From an uncultured Dehalococcoidia bacterium (lineage in GTDB: Bacteria > Chloroflexota > Dehalococcoidia > Lucifugimonadales > GCA-2712585), in the NCBI GenBank assembly GCA_951812825.1, contig OX638324.1, positions 506,459 to 570,458 of the forward strand: a DNA stretch of 64,000 nt. Direction: 5' to 3'. The translations under genes were made by a program, and so were the position numbers. Under the pieces are notes generated by a model, which saw nothing but the letters and a program-made list of their open reading frames with translations, did no database searches and was not told the DNA's origin. Below, piece after piece: positions 8,463 to 16,968 of this stretch. How positions within the stretch are numbered: position 1 is the stretch's first letter; each line of letters starts with the position of its first letter.

Positions 8463-8969
8463 ATGACAACCACCGTCACAGCCCAACACGCCAACACCCT
8501 ATTGGAAGCCCTTCGCAGCAACCTGGACATCCTGGGGGAGCTGGCGGCCCGCTACCAGGTGCCCGTCAGAAGGCAGACCCGCAAGGACCTGCCAACCATC
8601 GCCTCTCCACAAGACGTCCACTCCCTTATGGCCAAGGAGATGTCCTCTCTGGCCCAGGAGCAGCTCCGGGTGCTCCTCCTCGATGCCAGACACCAGGTGG
8701 TGGGACAGCGGGTGATCTACCAAGGCACCGTGAGTTCCTCCCAGGTGAGGATCGCGGAGGTGCTCAGGCCCGCCGTTGCCGAGGGAGTGCCCAACATCAT
8801 CGTGGTGCACAACCATCCTTCCGGCAACCCGGAGCCCAGCCCCAACGACGTGGCCGTCACCAGGAAACTGCAGCAGGCCGCCAGGGTGCTCGACATCGAC
8901 CTGCTCGACCATGTGGTCATCGGCGGCTACAGCTGCGCAAGCCTCAAGGAACAGGGTCTTCTGTACTAG
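8463..8969 (+). CDS. radC: RadC-family JAMM protein
   Basis: A 168-aa RadC/JAB domain without the N-terminal helix-hairpin-helix of full RadC. The metal-binding motif HNHPSGNPEPSPND (about 117-130) is intact, and the end (SLKEQGLLY) is the canonical family C-terminus. Short RadC proteins are very common on plasmids, ICEs and prophages near recombination genes. Their role is unresolved; the domain is a metallo-enzyme fold of the JAMM class. Confidence 0.9.
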   Translation: MTTTVTAQHANTLLEALRSNLDILGELAARYQVPVRRQTRKDLPTIASPQDVHSLMAKEMSSLAQEQLRVLLLDARHQVVGQRVIYQGTVSSSQVRIAEVLRPAVAEGVPNIIVVHNHPSGNPEPSPNDVAVTRKLQQAARVLDIDLLDHVVIGGYSCASLKEQGLLY

Positions 8970-9077
8970 GCACAGGCCCTCGAACACGACCGGTTGGTAT
9001 TCCGCCACCGGCATCCACGCTGGGCAAGAAACGTCCTGTGCACTCAACGCATCTCACTTTCTGAAAGGAAACGCACC

Positions 9078-9731
9078 ATGTTGCATCCCGCAAACACCGA
9101 CCCCAGGGACCCTTCATCGGATACCGGGCAGGTTCTGCACACAATCAGCGCCGGCGGCTTCTCCGCCACCGCCGACGCCTTCGCCAGAGACGAGATCACC
9201 GAGGGACTCTGGTTCCTCTCCATGGTGGGATCCCAGACGGCCCTCAAGGCCATCTGGGCCTCGCTGCTCAAGCAGCCCCCGGACCCGGCCCACCTCATTC
9301 GTGGCTCCGACGGCATGGCTCTGAGCGGCGGATACCAGCGGTGCCATATCCCCTACGACACCATCGGAACCTGGACGACTAAGATCGTCAAGCTGCCGGT
9401 GAGCGGCGGTTATCATGCCCTGGTGTATACGAAGACCGCGGAGTTCGCCTTCGAGCAGGATTCTTTCCTCCTGCTGTCCCAGTCTGAGCAGGAGGCTCCG
9501 GCCCTACATCACCGCTTCCTGGACAGGCGGAGTCCCCTTCCCCTCCACGACTCCTGGGCCCGCTGGCTCTGGCAGCGGGGCATCGCAAACGGTGAAATAG
9601 TTCCACTGCAGTCCGTGGGGGTGAATGCCTACCGGTGCTCCCCCGATTCGGCAAAGCTGAGGGAGGATCTCTCCGTTGCAGTGGCAGAAGGGCGGCTGTC
9701 CCTGCCGGGAGAGGAGGCCTTCCATGGATAG
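9078..9731 (+). CDS. Unknown 217-aa element protein
   Basis: The ATG follows GAAAGGAAACGC. The protein is globular, without membrane segments or a recognised motif, with several aromatic and His residues in the middle (HIPYDTIGTWTTKIVKLPVS, LHHRFLDRRSPLPLHDSW). Its end overlaps the next gene by 8 bp, showing the two are co-translated. A conserved plasmid-accessory role is likely from context; no function is claimed. Confidence 0.6.
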   Translation: MLHPANTDPRDPSSDTGQVLHTISAGGFSATADAFARDEITEGLWFLSMVGSQTALKAIWASLLKQPPDPAHLIRGSDGMALSGGYQRCHIPYDTIGTWTTKIVKLPVSGGYHALVYTKTAEFAFEQDSFLLLSQSEQEAPALHHRFLDRRSPLPLHDSWARWLWQRGIANGEIVPLQSVGVNAYRCSPDSAKLREDLSVAVAEGRLSLPGEEAFHG

Positions 9732-10134
9732 AACCCTGACGGGGAAGAGAACTAGCAACCGGAAGCGCGTCCTCCGCAACCACGGTGCCTGGAGGCGTTT
9801 CTCCCTGGACGGGACCAGATGCCCCTACTGCCCACATGACGGCTCCCTCCACCTGGTCCAATCGGCCCAGCCTCACTTCTACAGGAGGGCCACGCCCGAC
9901 GAGGAACGCAATCCCTCTACGAGACTCTACAGGTACAGGGCACCTAGCGGAGACCGGGTGCTGGTGAGGAGGATGACCGTGGCCCGGAACGCCGAGATAG
10001 TCGCCGCCTACTGCACGGCCTGCGCCGAGGGAATGAGAACCTCCCAGGTGGTCTGCTACCAGCGGAACGTGGCAGTGGGCGAGGTGGTGGGCATGCGAAT
10101 GGACAGCCACAAGAAAATCAAAAGTACCGCCTGA
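9724..10134 (+). CDS. Small zinc-finger-like protein
   Basis: A 136-aa basic protein. CPYC (about 33-36) and CTAC (about 98-101) could coordinate one zinc ion. It begins inside the previous gene, with GAGAGGAGG as ribosome site. The basic N-terminus (KRTSNRKRVLRNH) suggests nucleic-acid binding. Family unknown. Confidence 0.55.
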   Translation: MDRTLTGKRTSNRKRVLRNHGAWRRFSLDGTRCPYCPHDGSLHLVQSAQPHFYRRATPDEERNPSTRLYRYRAPSGDRVLVRRMTVARNAEIVAAYCTACAEGMRTSQVVCYQRNVAVGEVVGMRMDSHKKIKSTA

Positions 10135-10158
10135 AGTCGGTGAGAAGGAGAAGGAACC

Positions 10159-10383
10159 ATGACAGTTGAACAGACGCTGTTCTTCCTCTGCCCGAACTGC
10201 GAGGAGCGGTTCGCGCAGGTGGAGGAGCCCGACAGGGACATACACACCGGTGAGATATACCACTGTGGCAGCTGCGGAATCCAGGTCATTTTTCAGGCGC
10301 TGTCGGTGGAGGACCACGTGCCTCCTCGCAGGACCAGGAGGGACTGCCACTTCTGCATTCCCGAACCTTGCCGGTTCCGATAA
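10159..10383 (+). CDS. Zinc-ribbon microprotein
   Basis: A 74-aa protein with CPNC at 11-14 and CGSC at 36-39, the spacing of a zinc ribbon, plus a CHFC motif near the end. GAAGGAGAAGG lies just before the ATG. It sits between another Cys-pair protein and the DNA methylase gene. Possible nucleic-acid or protein adaptor; function unknown. Confidence 0.55.
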   Translation: MTVEQTLFFLCPNCEERFAQVEEPDRDIHTGEIYHCGSCGIQVIFQALSVEDHVPPRRTRRDCHFCIPEPCRFR

Positions 10384-10425
10384 TACAGGGACGCCATAAC
10401 AAACAGTTTAGAAAGGAGAAAAAGA

Positions 10426-11463
10426 ATGAGACTGGCAGCACAGGCCAAGGGCGGCTACTATCCCACCCCCGACCGGGTGGTGGACATGGTGGCCGACCTG
10501 ATAGATACCCCCATCGGATACCACTACCACAACGGGGACACCCTCCGTATCCTGGACCCTTGCTGCGGGGCGGGAGATGCGGTGGAACGGCTGGCCCTAA
10601 GAATCCAGCAGGCCAACTCCGCCCCCGTGGAGACCTACGGGGTGGAGCTTCACAGCGAACGGGCCGAGGAGGCGGCCCGCCGGCTACACCGCACCCTCTC
10701 AGCCGACCTGTTCCGCACCTCCATTGCCAACGGCTCCTTCGGCGTCCTGTACCTCAACCCTCCCTATGATTTCGACGCCGAGGACAAACGGACGGAACAC
10801 GCCTTCCTTACGCACACCACCAGGTATCTGGCGGAGGAGGGAGTGCTGGTGTTCATCGTACCCAGGCAGAGGCTGGCCGTCTCGGCGCGATACCTCTCAA
10901 CCCACTACCGGCGGATACGCTGCCGGGCCTTCCCCCAGCCGGTGCGGGAGGTCTTCGACCAGGTTTCACTGCTGGCCTATCGGAAGGCAGATCCGTCCCC
11001 AGATCCCTACGCAGAGGCACGGATAAGGCAGTGGGCCGCCGGCGAGCCGGAGCCGCTGCGGTTCCAACGCTACGCGGAATTCACCGCACCCACGATGACC
11101 GCCGGGGACATCCTCTTCGCCACCCGCACGGTGGACCCCGTGGCCGCTGCCACGGAGGCCCGCCGTTCAGGCCTCTGGACCAACACGGAGATAACCGACT
11201 CCCTATGGCCCGCCCGGGTAGACCGCACCAGGCCCCTAATGCCCCTGCGCCGGGGCCACATGGCCATGTTGGTGGCAGCAGGGTTCCTGGACAACCTCTG
11301 CCTGGAATCGGAAGGAAGCCGCATCCTGGTCAAGGGCAGGACCTCCAAGACTATGGAGATGGTGGAGGACTCCCCCGAAAGAGAGGTGCATAGGGAGAAG
11401 TTGAGCACCACCGTTGTGTCCCTGGACCTGGCCAGCGGTCACATCACCGACATCGAGGCTTAG
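10426..11463 (+). CDS. DUF6094-like N6-adenine DNA methyltransferase
   Basis: A 345-aa class I SAM-dependent methylase. YYPTPDRVVDMVADLI starts the domain, LDPCCGAGDAVERLA (about 44-58) is the SAM-binding motif I, and VLYLNPPYDFD (about 107-117) holds the NPPY catalytic motif of N6-adenine (or N4-cytosine) methylases. The layout matches the DUF6094 proteins of plasmids, often found close to a SNF2-like helicase as here. No restriction enzyme is adjacent, so an anti-restriction or replication-timing role for the element is more likely than a classical R-M pair. Confidence 0.8.
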   Translation: MRLAAQAKGGYYPTPDRVVDMVADLIDTPIGYHYHNGDTLRILDPCCGAGDAVERLALRIQQANSAPVETYGVELHSERAEEAARRLHRTLSADLFRTSIANGSFGVLYLNPPYDFDAEDKRTEHAFLTHTTRYLAEEGVLVFIVPRQRLAVSARYLSTHYRRIRCRAFPQPVREVFDQVSLLAYRKADPSPDPYAEARIRQWAAGEPEPLRFQRYAEFTAPTMTAGDILFATRTVDPVAAATEARRSGLWTNTEITDSLWPARVDRTRPLMPLRRGHMAMLVAAGFLDNLCLESEGSRILVKGRTSKTMEMVEDSPEREVHREKLSTTVVSLDLASGHITDIEA

Positions 11464-11501
11464 GTCAAGGGACCGAAGAAGCGGGATCCACACAAGAACA
11501 A

Positions 11502-11547
11502 CGAAGGCCCCGCCGTCCCAATTGGCAGGGAACCGACGGGGCCTTCG
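11502..11547 (+). terminator. Terminator-like hairpin after the methylase gene
   Basis: CGAAGGCCCCG (11502-11512) pairs with CGGGGCCTTCG (11537-11547) around a 24-nt loop. The downstream tract is CTTCTACT. Confidence 0.6.
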
Positions 11548-11623
11548 CTTCTACTACAAACACTTGTACAGACACCCATACGCAACCCAAATTCAACCTC
11601 AGAGAAGGGAAAGGAAAACGCCA

Positions 11624-11935
11624 ATGATTCTGGAAAACTGTCACAAGTGCAAGCTTCCCATAATGCCCGGCGAACCCGCCTGGCAGGAGGCCTCCGTAGA
11701 TGTGATAGGCGGGCGGGTGGTCGCGTCTCCCGCCCGCCTATCACACGGCAGGGCAGGGTGCGAGGCGGCCATGGAGAGGGAGACACCTAACCCGAGCCAA
11801 AGGCACAGTCAGCCACGACGGCTCCCTGTAGACGAGCCGCATCTCACGAGGCCCCGTTGGTCAAACCAAAGACCGGCGGGGTCTCGCCACGTTCGCAAAG
11901 AACCCAACACTCGTTTAAGGGAGAAAAAGAAATGA
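11624..11935 (+). CDS. Putative small zinc-binding protein; extent uncertain
   Basis: ATG 11624 follows an AGAAGGGAAAGG-like site. The first 45 residues (NCHKCKLPIMPGEPAWQEA ... LSHGRAGC) read like a short treble-clef or zinc-ribbon unit with C-x2-C and H-x4-C. The second half is rich in Arg, Pro and Ser and could be untranslated leader of the next gene. No stop occurs until TGA at 11933-11935, which overlaps the helicase ATG. A 17-bp perfect palindrome lies within the coding sequence. The gene itself is probable, its length less so. Confidence 0.4.
   Translation: MILENCHKCKLPIMPGEPAWQEASVDVIGGRVVASPARLSHGRAGCEAAMERETPNPSQRHSQPRRLPVDEPHLTRPRWSNQRPAGSRHVRKEPNTRLREKKK
11701..11745 (+). repeat. 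17-bp perfect inverted repeat inside a small gene
   Basis: 11701-11717 is the exact reverse complement of 11729-11745, with an 11-nt loop. The GGCGGGCGGG-containing stem is the longest perfect hairpin in the element and would be very stable in RNA. Confidence 0.85.
11847..11886 (+). terminator. Hairpin upstream of the SNF2-like gene
   Basis: CGAGGCCCCG (11847-11856) pairs with CGGGGTCTCG (11877-11886). An inner GGTC/GACC stem adds to it after a 2x2 internal loop. It lies 46 nt before the helicase ATG, so an attenuator role is plausible. Confidence 0.5.
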
Positions 11936-14268
11936 ATCTCGGAGAGTTCATAGACACCTACAAGGACGCCATCGCCCAGCGGGTGGTGGAGTCCTACCCT
12001 CCCCTCTACAGACCCTCGGACCAAGAGGGGAGCATCCCCCACCTGCTCCGCACTCCCCTGGGAGCCCAGGAGGACGCCATCAGGGGCGCCGCCCTCTCCC
12101 TGCAGTCCCAGAGAGGAACCACCGTGGTGGGGGAGATGGGGACCGGCAAGACCTTCATTGGAGCCGCAGCGGCCCACATGGCGAGGTTCAAGAGAATCCT
12201 GGTGCTCTGCCCACCTCACCTGACCAGGAAGTGGAAGCGGGAGGTGGAGGAGACGGTACCCCTGGCAAGGGCCGCCATCGTCACCTCCATCACCGACCTG
12301 GAGAACCTCAGGTGCTCAGTGGGAGCAGGTCCACTCTTCGCCGTCATGTCCAGGGAGAGGGCAAAGCTCTCCTACCGATGGAAGCCGGCGGTGGAGTACC
12401 GGTGGGCCACCTCCAGGGGCAGGCTGGTGCGCGACGAGGAGACGGGGGAATCCTTTCGGGTGCCCTGCTGTCCCACGTGCACCGCCCAGGTCCTGGACAA
12501 GGACGGGGTGCCTCTCACCTACCACCAGCTGAACCGGAAGAAACGGGTCTGTTCCCTCTGCAACTGCCCCCTCTGGCAGGCCGACGGTTCCAGCCTGCGC
12601 CGCTATCCCCTGGCCGATTATGTGAAGCACAGGATGAAGAACTTCTTCGACCTGCTGATCACCGACGAGGTGCACGAGTACAAGGGGAGAGGCTCCGCCC
12701 AGGGCATCGCCGCCGGCATCCTCGCCGACGCCTGCGGCCGGTCCCTCAGTCTGAGTGGGACCCTCATGGGCGGCTATGCCAGCACTCTATTCCACCTGCT
12801 CTACCGGTTCTCGCCGGGGATCAGGTCGGAGTTCTGTCGCTCAGAGGAGCACCGGTGGATAAAGCGGTACGGCTTCGAGGAGTACACCATGGGGAAGCCC
12901 GACGACGAGGCCCTTGAGGACGGACGCAACAGCAGGAGACGCAAGTACCGGAAGGTGGTCAGGGAAAGGCCGGGCCTGGTGCCCTCGGCCCTCTTCCACA
13001 TCATCGGCAACACCGTCTTTCTCAGGCTCTCTGACGTGGCCTCGGGACTTCCTCCCTACGAGGAGCAGGTCATGCTCTCCGGCATGGACACGACGGAGGA
13101 CTCTACCGGGTACTCCCAGCGCAGCGCCTATGACACCGTGTTCGAGGAGCTGAGGCGGAAGCTCGTCGACGCCCTCAGCAAAGGCTCCAAAAGGCTCCTG
13201 TCAACTTACCTACAGACGCTGTTTGCATATCCCGACGGCTGCACCAGGGGAGAAACGGTCTTCGATCCGGAGAGCGGCGAACCCATAGTCCAGCTGCCGC
13301 CCCTGTCCGAGGAAAGGATGTACCCGAAGGAGAAGTCCCTGGTGGACCTGATAGCCAAGGAGCGGCTGGAGGGTCGCCGGGTGCTTGTCTACGTGACCCA
13401 CACGGGCACCCGGGACATCACGGGCAGGATGAAGGAGATCCTCACCCGGCACGGCTTCCGCACATCAGTCATGAAGGCCGACAAGGTGGCCCCGGACAAG
13501 CGGGAGAAATGGGTGGCCGACAGGGTGAAGGAGGGCATAGACGTGCTCATCTGCCACCCACGCCTGGTGCAGACGGGCCTGGACCTGATCGACTTCCCCA
13601 CCATCGTCTGGGGAGAGGTGGACTACAGCGTGTACGTCATGCGGCAGGCGTCCCGACGCTCCTGGCGTATCGGGCAGACTCGCCCGGTGAAGGTGGTTTA
13701 CATGTCCTACCGGAACACCCTGCAGGCCGACGCTCTGAAGCTGGTGGCCAAGAAGCTGCAGAGCTCTCTCGCCGTTGAGGGGGAACTGCCCGAGGACGGC
13801 CTGGCCGCCTACGGCGACGAGGGAGACGACCTGATGATGGCCCTGGCCCGCAAGATCGTCAGCGGCGAGGAGGCCGAAACAGAAACCGTGCGGGATGCCT
13901 TCGCGGGTGCCAGGGAGGCCGAGGCAGCCGCCGAGGAGTACCTGGTGGACGACGGCTGGAAACCGGTGGTTGTAGAGCCGGAGACCGTCGATGTCAACGG
14001 TAACGGCAATGGGATCCATGACCCCTTCCGCATCGGGCCTACGGTGGAGCTTGTCCTCGACAACGGCCACGTCCCCGCCCCGGCGAACGGCAACCACAAG
14101 GGGGCCGAGGCGCCGCAGCAGTCGCTGTTCTCCTGGGCCGAGTTCATGGCCGAGGAGCCGGTCAAGCCCAAGCGCAGCCGGCGAAAGCCCCAGCCCGCAA
14201 CCATCTCCATGTTCGAGTGGGCGATGGAGTTGGAACGGGAGAAGGAGACGGTCGGCGCGGGACGCTAG
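11932..14268 (+). CDS. SNF2/superfamily-2 helicase with zinc-finger insert
   Basis: A 778-aa ATPase; GGGAGA lies before the ATG. GEMGTGKTFIGA (about 67-78) is Walker A. LLITDEVHEYKG (about 240) is motif II, with DEVH rather than the usual DEAH. LSLSGTLMGG is motif III, and MRQASRRSWRIGQTRPVKV (about 565) is a clear SNF2-type motif VI. Between motifs Ia and II are two Cys pairs (CCPTC and CSLCNC) forming a probable zinc finger. The C-terminal 170 residues are acidic, Asn/Gly-rich and probably disordered. Related proteins sit near DUF6094 methylases on plasmids. Likely a DNA translocase remodelling protein-DNA complexes. Confidence 0.85.
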   Translation: MNLGEFIDTYKDAIAQRVVESYPPLYRPSDQEGSIPHLLRTPLGAQEDAIRGAALSLQSQRGTTVVGEMGTGKTFIGAAAAHMARFKRILVLCPPHLTRKWKREVEETVPLARAAIVTSITDLENLRCSVGAGPLFAVMSRERAKLSYRWKPAVEYRWATSRGRLVRDEETGESFRVPCCPTCTAQVLDKDGVPLTYHQLNRKKRVCSLCNCPLWQADGSSLRRYPLADYVKHRMKNFFDLLITDEVHEYKGRGSAQGIAAGILADACGRSLSLSGTLMGGYASTLFHLLYRFSPGIRSEFCRSEEHRWIKRYGFEEYTMGKPDDEALEDGRNSRRRKYRKVVRERPGLVPSALFHIIGNTVFLRLSDVASGLPPYEEQVMLSGMDTTEDSTGYSQRSAYDTVFEELRRKLVDALSKGSKRLLSTYLQTLFAYPDGCTRGETVFDPESGEPIVQLPPLSEERMYPKEKSLVDLIAKERLEGRRVLVYVTHTGTRDITGRMKEILTRHGFRTSVMKADKVAPDKREKWVADRVKEGIDVLICHPRLVQTGLDLIDFPTIVWGEVDYSVYVMRQASRRSWRIGQTRPVKVVYMSYRNTLQADALKLVAKKLQSSLAVEGELPEDGLAAYGDEGDDLMMALARKIVSGEEAETETVRDAFAGAREAEAAAEEYLVDDGWKPVVVEPETVDVNGNGNGIHDPFRIGPTVELVLDNGHVPAPANGNHKGAEAPQQSLFSWAEFMAEEPVKPKRSRRKPQPATISMFEWAMELEREKETVGAGR

Positions 14269-14283
14269 ACCGCAGTTCACGGA

Positions 14284-14311
14284 GAGGCTGTCGCCAACGA
14301 GCGACGGCCTC
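14284..14311 (+). terminator. 11-bp hairpin between the helicase and PRTRC C genes
   Basis: GAGGCTGTCGC (14284-14294) pairs with GCGACGGCCTC (14301-14311), one G-U pair, 6-nt loop, no T-run. Confidence 0.5.
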
Positions 14312-14363
14312 CCGCGCATGGCAACGGAGGCAAGACAGCAACACACATATAAGGAGGAGAAAG

Positions 14364-14570
14364 ATGGCAAGGATCTTCGTCTACGACGACCGCGAGTTCC
14401 CGGACCCCGACCCCGAGATGAGTGTCGACCAGGTGAAGGCGACGCTCAGTGACTTCTACGGGGAGATCGCCAACGCCTCGGTCAAGGAGACTAGGCGCGG
14501 TTTCGACACGGTCTACGAGTTCCAGCGCCGGGTGGGCACCAAGGGCGCCTTCACCCACACCCGCAACTAG
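14364..14570 (+). CDS. PRTRC system protein C (ubiquitin-like fold)
   Basis: A 68-aa protein after a perfect AAGGAGG site. IFVYDDREFPDPDPEMSVDQ and the following helix and strand (VKATLSDFYGEIANA, YEFQRRVGTKG) match PRTRC protein C, a beta-grasp ubiquitin-like family. It ends THTRN with no terminal Gly-Gly, so covalent conjugation is not evident. It heads a run containing B, A and ThiF, the signature of the ParB-related, ThiF-related cassette known mostly from large proteobacterial plasmids. Confidence 0.75.
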   Translation: MARIFVYDDREFPDPDPEMSVDQVKATLSDFYGEIANASVKETRRGFDTVYEFQRRVGTKGAFTHTRN

Positions 14571-14581
14571 GAGGGCATCTC

Positions 14582-14812
14582 ATGGACAACCGAACCCTGT
14601 CAGGTTTGCTGGCGATGACCCCTCCGGCGAACCTCAAAATAATCGAGCTCACGGCGGAGCTCACACGGCCAGACGGCGGACTCGACCTGGACGCCGCGGC
14701 CGCGCGGCAGAAGGACGTGGAAATGGCCTGCGCCCAGGCGCAGGACTACGCCACGGCCACAAGACGGCTGAGGGAGGCGCTGCGGTGGCGACTGCGGCCC
14801 CAGCGCTACTGA
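14582..14812 (+). CDS. Small helical protein in the PRTRC run
   Basis: A 76-aa helical protein starting 11 bp after PRTRC C, with AGGAGGG upstream. The central part (LDLDAAAARQKDVEMACAQA) and the basic end are predicted helices. Its 3' end overlaps the next gene by 28 bp. Family unknown; the tight packing argues that it is real. Confidence 0.5.
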   Translation: MDNRTLSGLLAMTPPANLKIIELTAELTRPDGGLDLDAAAARQKDVEMACAQAQDYATATRRLREALRWRLRPQRY

Positions 14813-15624
14813 GCGGTCTCTCTGAAAAACTCCTGCGGCGTCCGCCGTCGCTGCGGGAACTGGTAACCATTGTCGGCTACGCCGACGACTACGCATGGTT
14901 CACGGCGCTGGTAGGTCGCCTCTTCCCCGAGGAGGCGGAGGCGGCGCTCTCGGCTCCCGACGTGCGCACCAGGGTGGAGCGCTTCGCCAATCTCTTCGGT
15001 GAAAAGCACTTCCCCCTCTACCTGCCTTTGATCGACTTCTGGATGGAGGCCGATGAGGAGCCGCCCTGGACCTGGCTCAGGAGGGGCATCCCCTTCGACC
15101 TGATGGGCTTCGGATACGACGGTCTCCACGAGATGTGGGACGGCTACCGGGACGGCATATCGGCCCTGATCCTGCTGGCCAGACCCCCGGACCCCTTCTA
15201 CGGGGAGTCCGACGAGATACGGGTGGCCTGGCTGGAGTCGGCCGCCGCGCGCATCCCCCAACAGACCCTTCAGAGGATCCCCCAAGGAGGCATACCCACC
15301 GAGGAGCTGACCGAGGCGTTGACGGACACCCGGTTCGAGGGGGCTGCAAAGGCCGCCTCATGGGCCTTCGCCGAGACCGGCAACTTCTTCCTCGACCACT
15401 GCTTCGAGGAAGGCTCCTACGACGGATTTATCGACCCGTGGGAGGAGGAGATCATCGCCGAGGGCAGGGAGGAGTGGCAGAAGGCCAGCGCCCTGATGAA
15501 CGAGGTGTGCAGGCTGGCAGAGTGGCTGGAGGAGGACCTCCCAGGCCGCTTCGCCGAGATGCTGGACTTCGTCCTGCCCAGGCTGCCCCAACAACAAGAA
15601 GACAAGGAGGAAAACAACCAATGA
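14785..15624 (+). CDS. Unknown 279-aa acidic helical protein in the PRTRC run
   Basis: The start is GTG 14785, chosen because AGGGAGG lies 7 nt upstream and the frame before it is a shadow of the neighbouring genes. The protein is acidic and rich in Trp, Glu and Leu (DFWMEADEEPPWTWLRRGIP, WAFAETGNFFLDHCFEEGSY), apparently all-helical. Its stop overlaps the PRTRC B start (ATGA). I know of no such gene in the standard PRTRC set, so it may be a lineage-specific partner. No function assigned. Confidence 0.6.
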   Translation: MATAAPALLSGLSEKLLRRPPSLRELVTIVGYADDYAWFTALVGRLFPEEAEAALSAPDVRTRVERFANLFGEKHFPLYLPLIDFWMEADEEPPWTWLRRGIPFDLMGFGYDGLHEMWDGYRDGISALILLARPPDPFYGESDEIRVAWLESAAARIPQQTLQRIPQGGIPTEELTEALTDTRFEGAAKAASWAFAETGNFFLDHCFEEGSYDGFIDPWEEEIIAEGREEWQKASALMNEVCRLAEWLEEDLPGRFAEMLDFVLPRLPQQQEDKEENNQ

Positions 15625-16331
15625 TCAAAGAACCCAATAGGACCCAGTGGTTCCTGCCGGGGGCGACCGACGTGCCCAGCGACTCGCTGGAGGTGCAGCT
15701 GGAGGTGTACGGGGAGACCATTCTCCTGCGGGGCTTCGATGGCGATACCAACTGGGTCAGGACCATCTCCGCTGACGAGATCGCCAACCTGTTCACCCAG
15801 CACCTGGGCTTCTCCTCGGGGCTGCTGCCCCGGGACGCCCTCTGGTGGAACCAGGGGGAGACCGGGCAAGTGGTTGCCCTGTGGCGACCGCCCCAAATCT
15901 GGCCCGTGGCTCTGCAACGGGAGGCGTTCAAGCCTCCCGCCCGGCTCCGGCTTCCCATGCCCGGGCTGGTCTTCGCCTGCTCGCCGGGCCGCGCCCCCTG
16001 GGTCTACGCTGTCCTGGACAGGCCAACGCACCCCGGCGAGCAGTTCTACCGGATGCCCGCCTTCAACGTCTTTGGTGACGGGCGGGTCTGTCCCGGCAGC
16101 CACCGGTTCCCCGAGGAGGTGGACCGGATACCGGAGTCCTTCTTCCGGTCTTTCTTCTCCCTCACCGGAGATTCGCAGAACCGCTCGAAGAAGCACCCCG
16201 ACAACCTGCTAACGCTATGGGAGGAAATAGATGGAAAAGACGAATACCCGGTTGAGGACCTTGTTCCGCAATGTACGGTGGCCCACGCCGTGGCGGTCTC
16301 CCAGGGGAGACGGGGCTATCCCTATCCCTAG
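15621..16331 (+). CDS. PRTRC system protein B (E2-like)
   Basis: A 236-aa protein matching PRTRC protein B: WWNQGETGQVVALWRPPQIW (about 75-94) is the recognisable block. Comparative genomics places this family in the prokaryotic E2-like group. Here PAFNVFGDGRVCPGS (146-160) resembles the E2 active-site loop, with Cys157 as candidate catalytic residue. Its last 101 bp overlap the start of protein A. It is expected to act with the ThiF-like E1 encoded downstream; biochemical function in PRTRC elements has not been shown to my knowledge. Confidence 0.75.
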   Translation: MIKEPNRTQWFLPGATDVPSDSLEVQLEVYGETILLRGFDGDTNWVRTISADEIANLFTQHLGFSSGLLPRDALWWNQGETGQVVALWRPPQIWPVALQREAFKPPARLRLPMPGLVFACSPGRAPWVYAVLDRPTHPGEQFYRMPAFNVFGDGRVCPGSHRFPEEVDRIPESFFRSFFSLTGDSQNRSKKHPDNLLTLWEEIDGKDEYPVEDLVPQCTVAHAVAVSQGRRGYPYP

Positions 16332-16962
16332 ACATACGCGGGGTCCCGTAGGCTACCTGATAAATCGAGACGGCGGGACGGAGGGCACCCAGGGCATCGG
16401 CTTCGACTACGTGCTCGGAGCGGGCGGCCTCTACGTCCAGTCAAGGAGCGCCCACCTGACAGCGCGAGTGCTCGTCGCCCCCTGCGCGGTGCGGGGGTTG
16501 GCATCCGTCACCGAGAAGGTGGAGCTTGTCCACGGCCCCATCCCGGCATGGATCTTCGAGCTGGGGCTGGGCTGGTTTAAGGACAATCCGGAGACCGAGC
16601 GGTTCTTCGCCGTGCAGTGGGACGGTCGCTCCTACCGGCCCGTGGTACCCCCACAGCTGGGGACGGCCACGTCCCTGGCCTACCTGCCACCCGCGGGAGT
16701 GGTTGCAGAGTTCCATTCCCATGGAAGCTCCCGCGCCTTCTTCTCGGGCACCGACGACCGGGACGAGCAGGGTTTTCGCATATACGGCGTCGCAGGAAGC
16801 TTCAACGCCGACCGGCCCGAGTTGAGTCTTCGGGTCGGCGTCTACGGCCACTTCGCACCGGTGCAGTGGTCGCAGGTCTTCGACGGCCTGCCTCTGGACG
16901 TGAGGATGGTGGGCAAAGGCCTAGAGCCAACGCAATACAACAATCCATCTGCAAGGAGGTGA
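16231..16962 (+). CDS. PRTRC system protein A (JAMM-domain protein)
   Basis: A 243-aa protein. The C-terminal half is a JAB/JAMM domain: EFHSHGSSRAFFSGTDDRD (about 169-187) gives the upstream Glu, the His-x-His and the Ser-x2-Asp of the zinc site. GGGAGG six nt before ATG 16231 supports this start, although it overlaps protein B by 101 bp and the first 30 residues look atypical, so a shorter form is possible. In the ubiquitin-like scheme it would be the deconjugating or processing peptidase. It lies 6 bp before the ThiF gene. Confidence 0.75.
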   Translation: MEKTNTRLRTLFRNVRWPTPWRSPRGDGAIPIPRHTRGPVGYLINRDGGTEGTQGIGFDYVLGAGGLYVQSRSAHLTARVLVAPCAVRGLASVTEKVELVHGPIPAWIFELGLGWFKDNPETERFFAVQWDGRSYRPVVPPQLGTATSLAYLPPAGVVAEFHSHGSSRAFFSGTDDRDEQGFRIYGVAGSFNADRPELSLRVGVYGHFAPVQWSQVFDGLPLDVRMVGKGLEPTQYNNPSARR

Positions 16963-16968
16963 CTGAAA

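Noticed and set aside
12231-12917. Gly/Arg-rich alternate frame within the helicase gene
   Set aside because: It is a high-GC shadow frame; the helicase frame holds all motifs.
14449-14784. N-terminal extension of the 279-aa PRTRC-run protein
   Set aside because: It overlaps two better supported genes and has Arg/Pro-rich shadow composition; GTG 14785 has a strong ribosome site.
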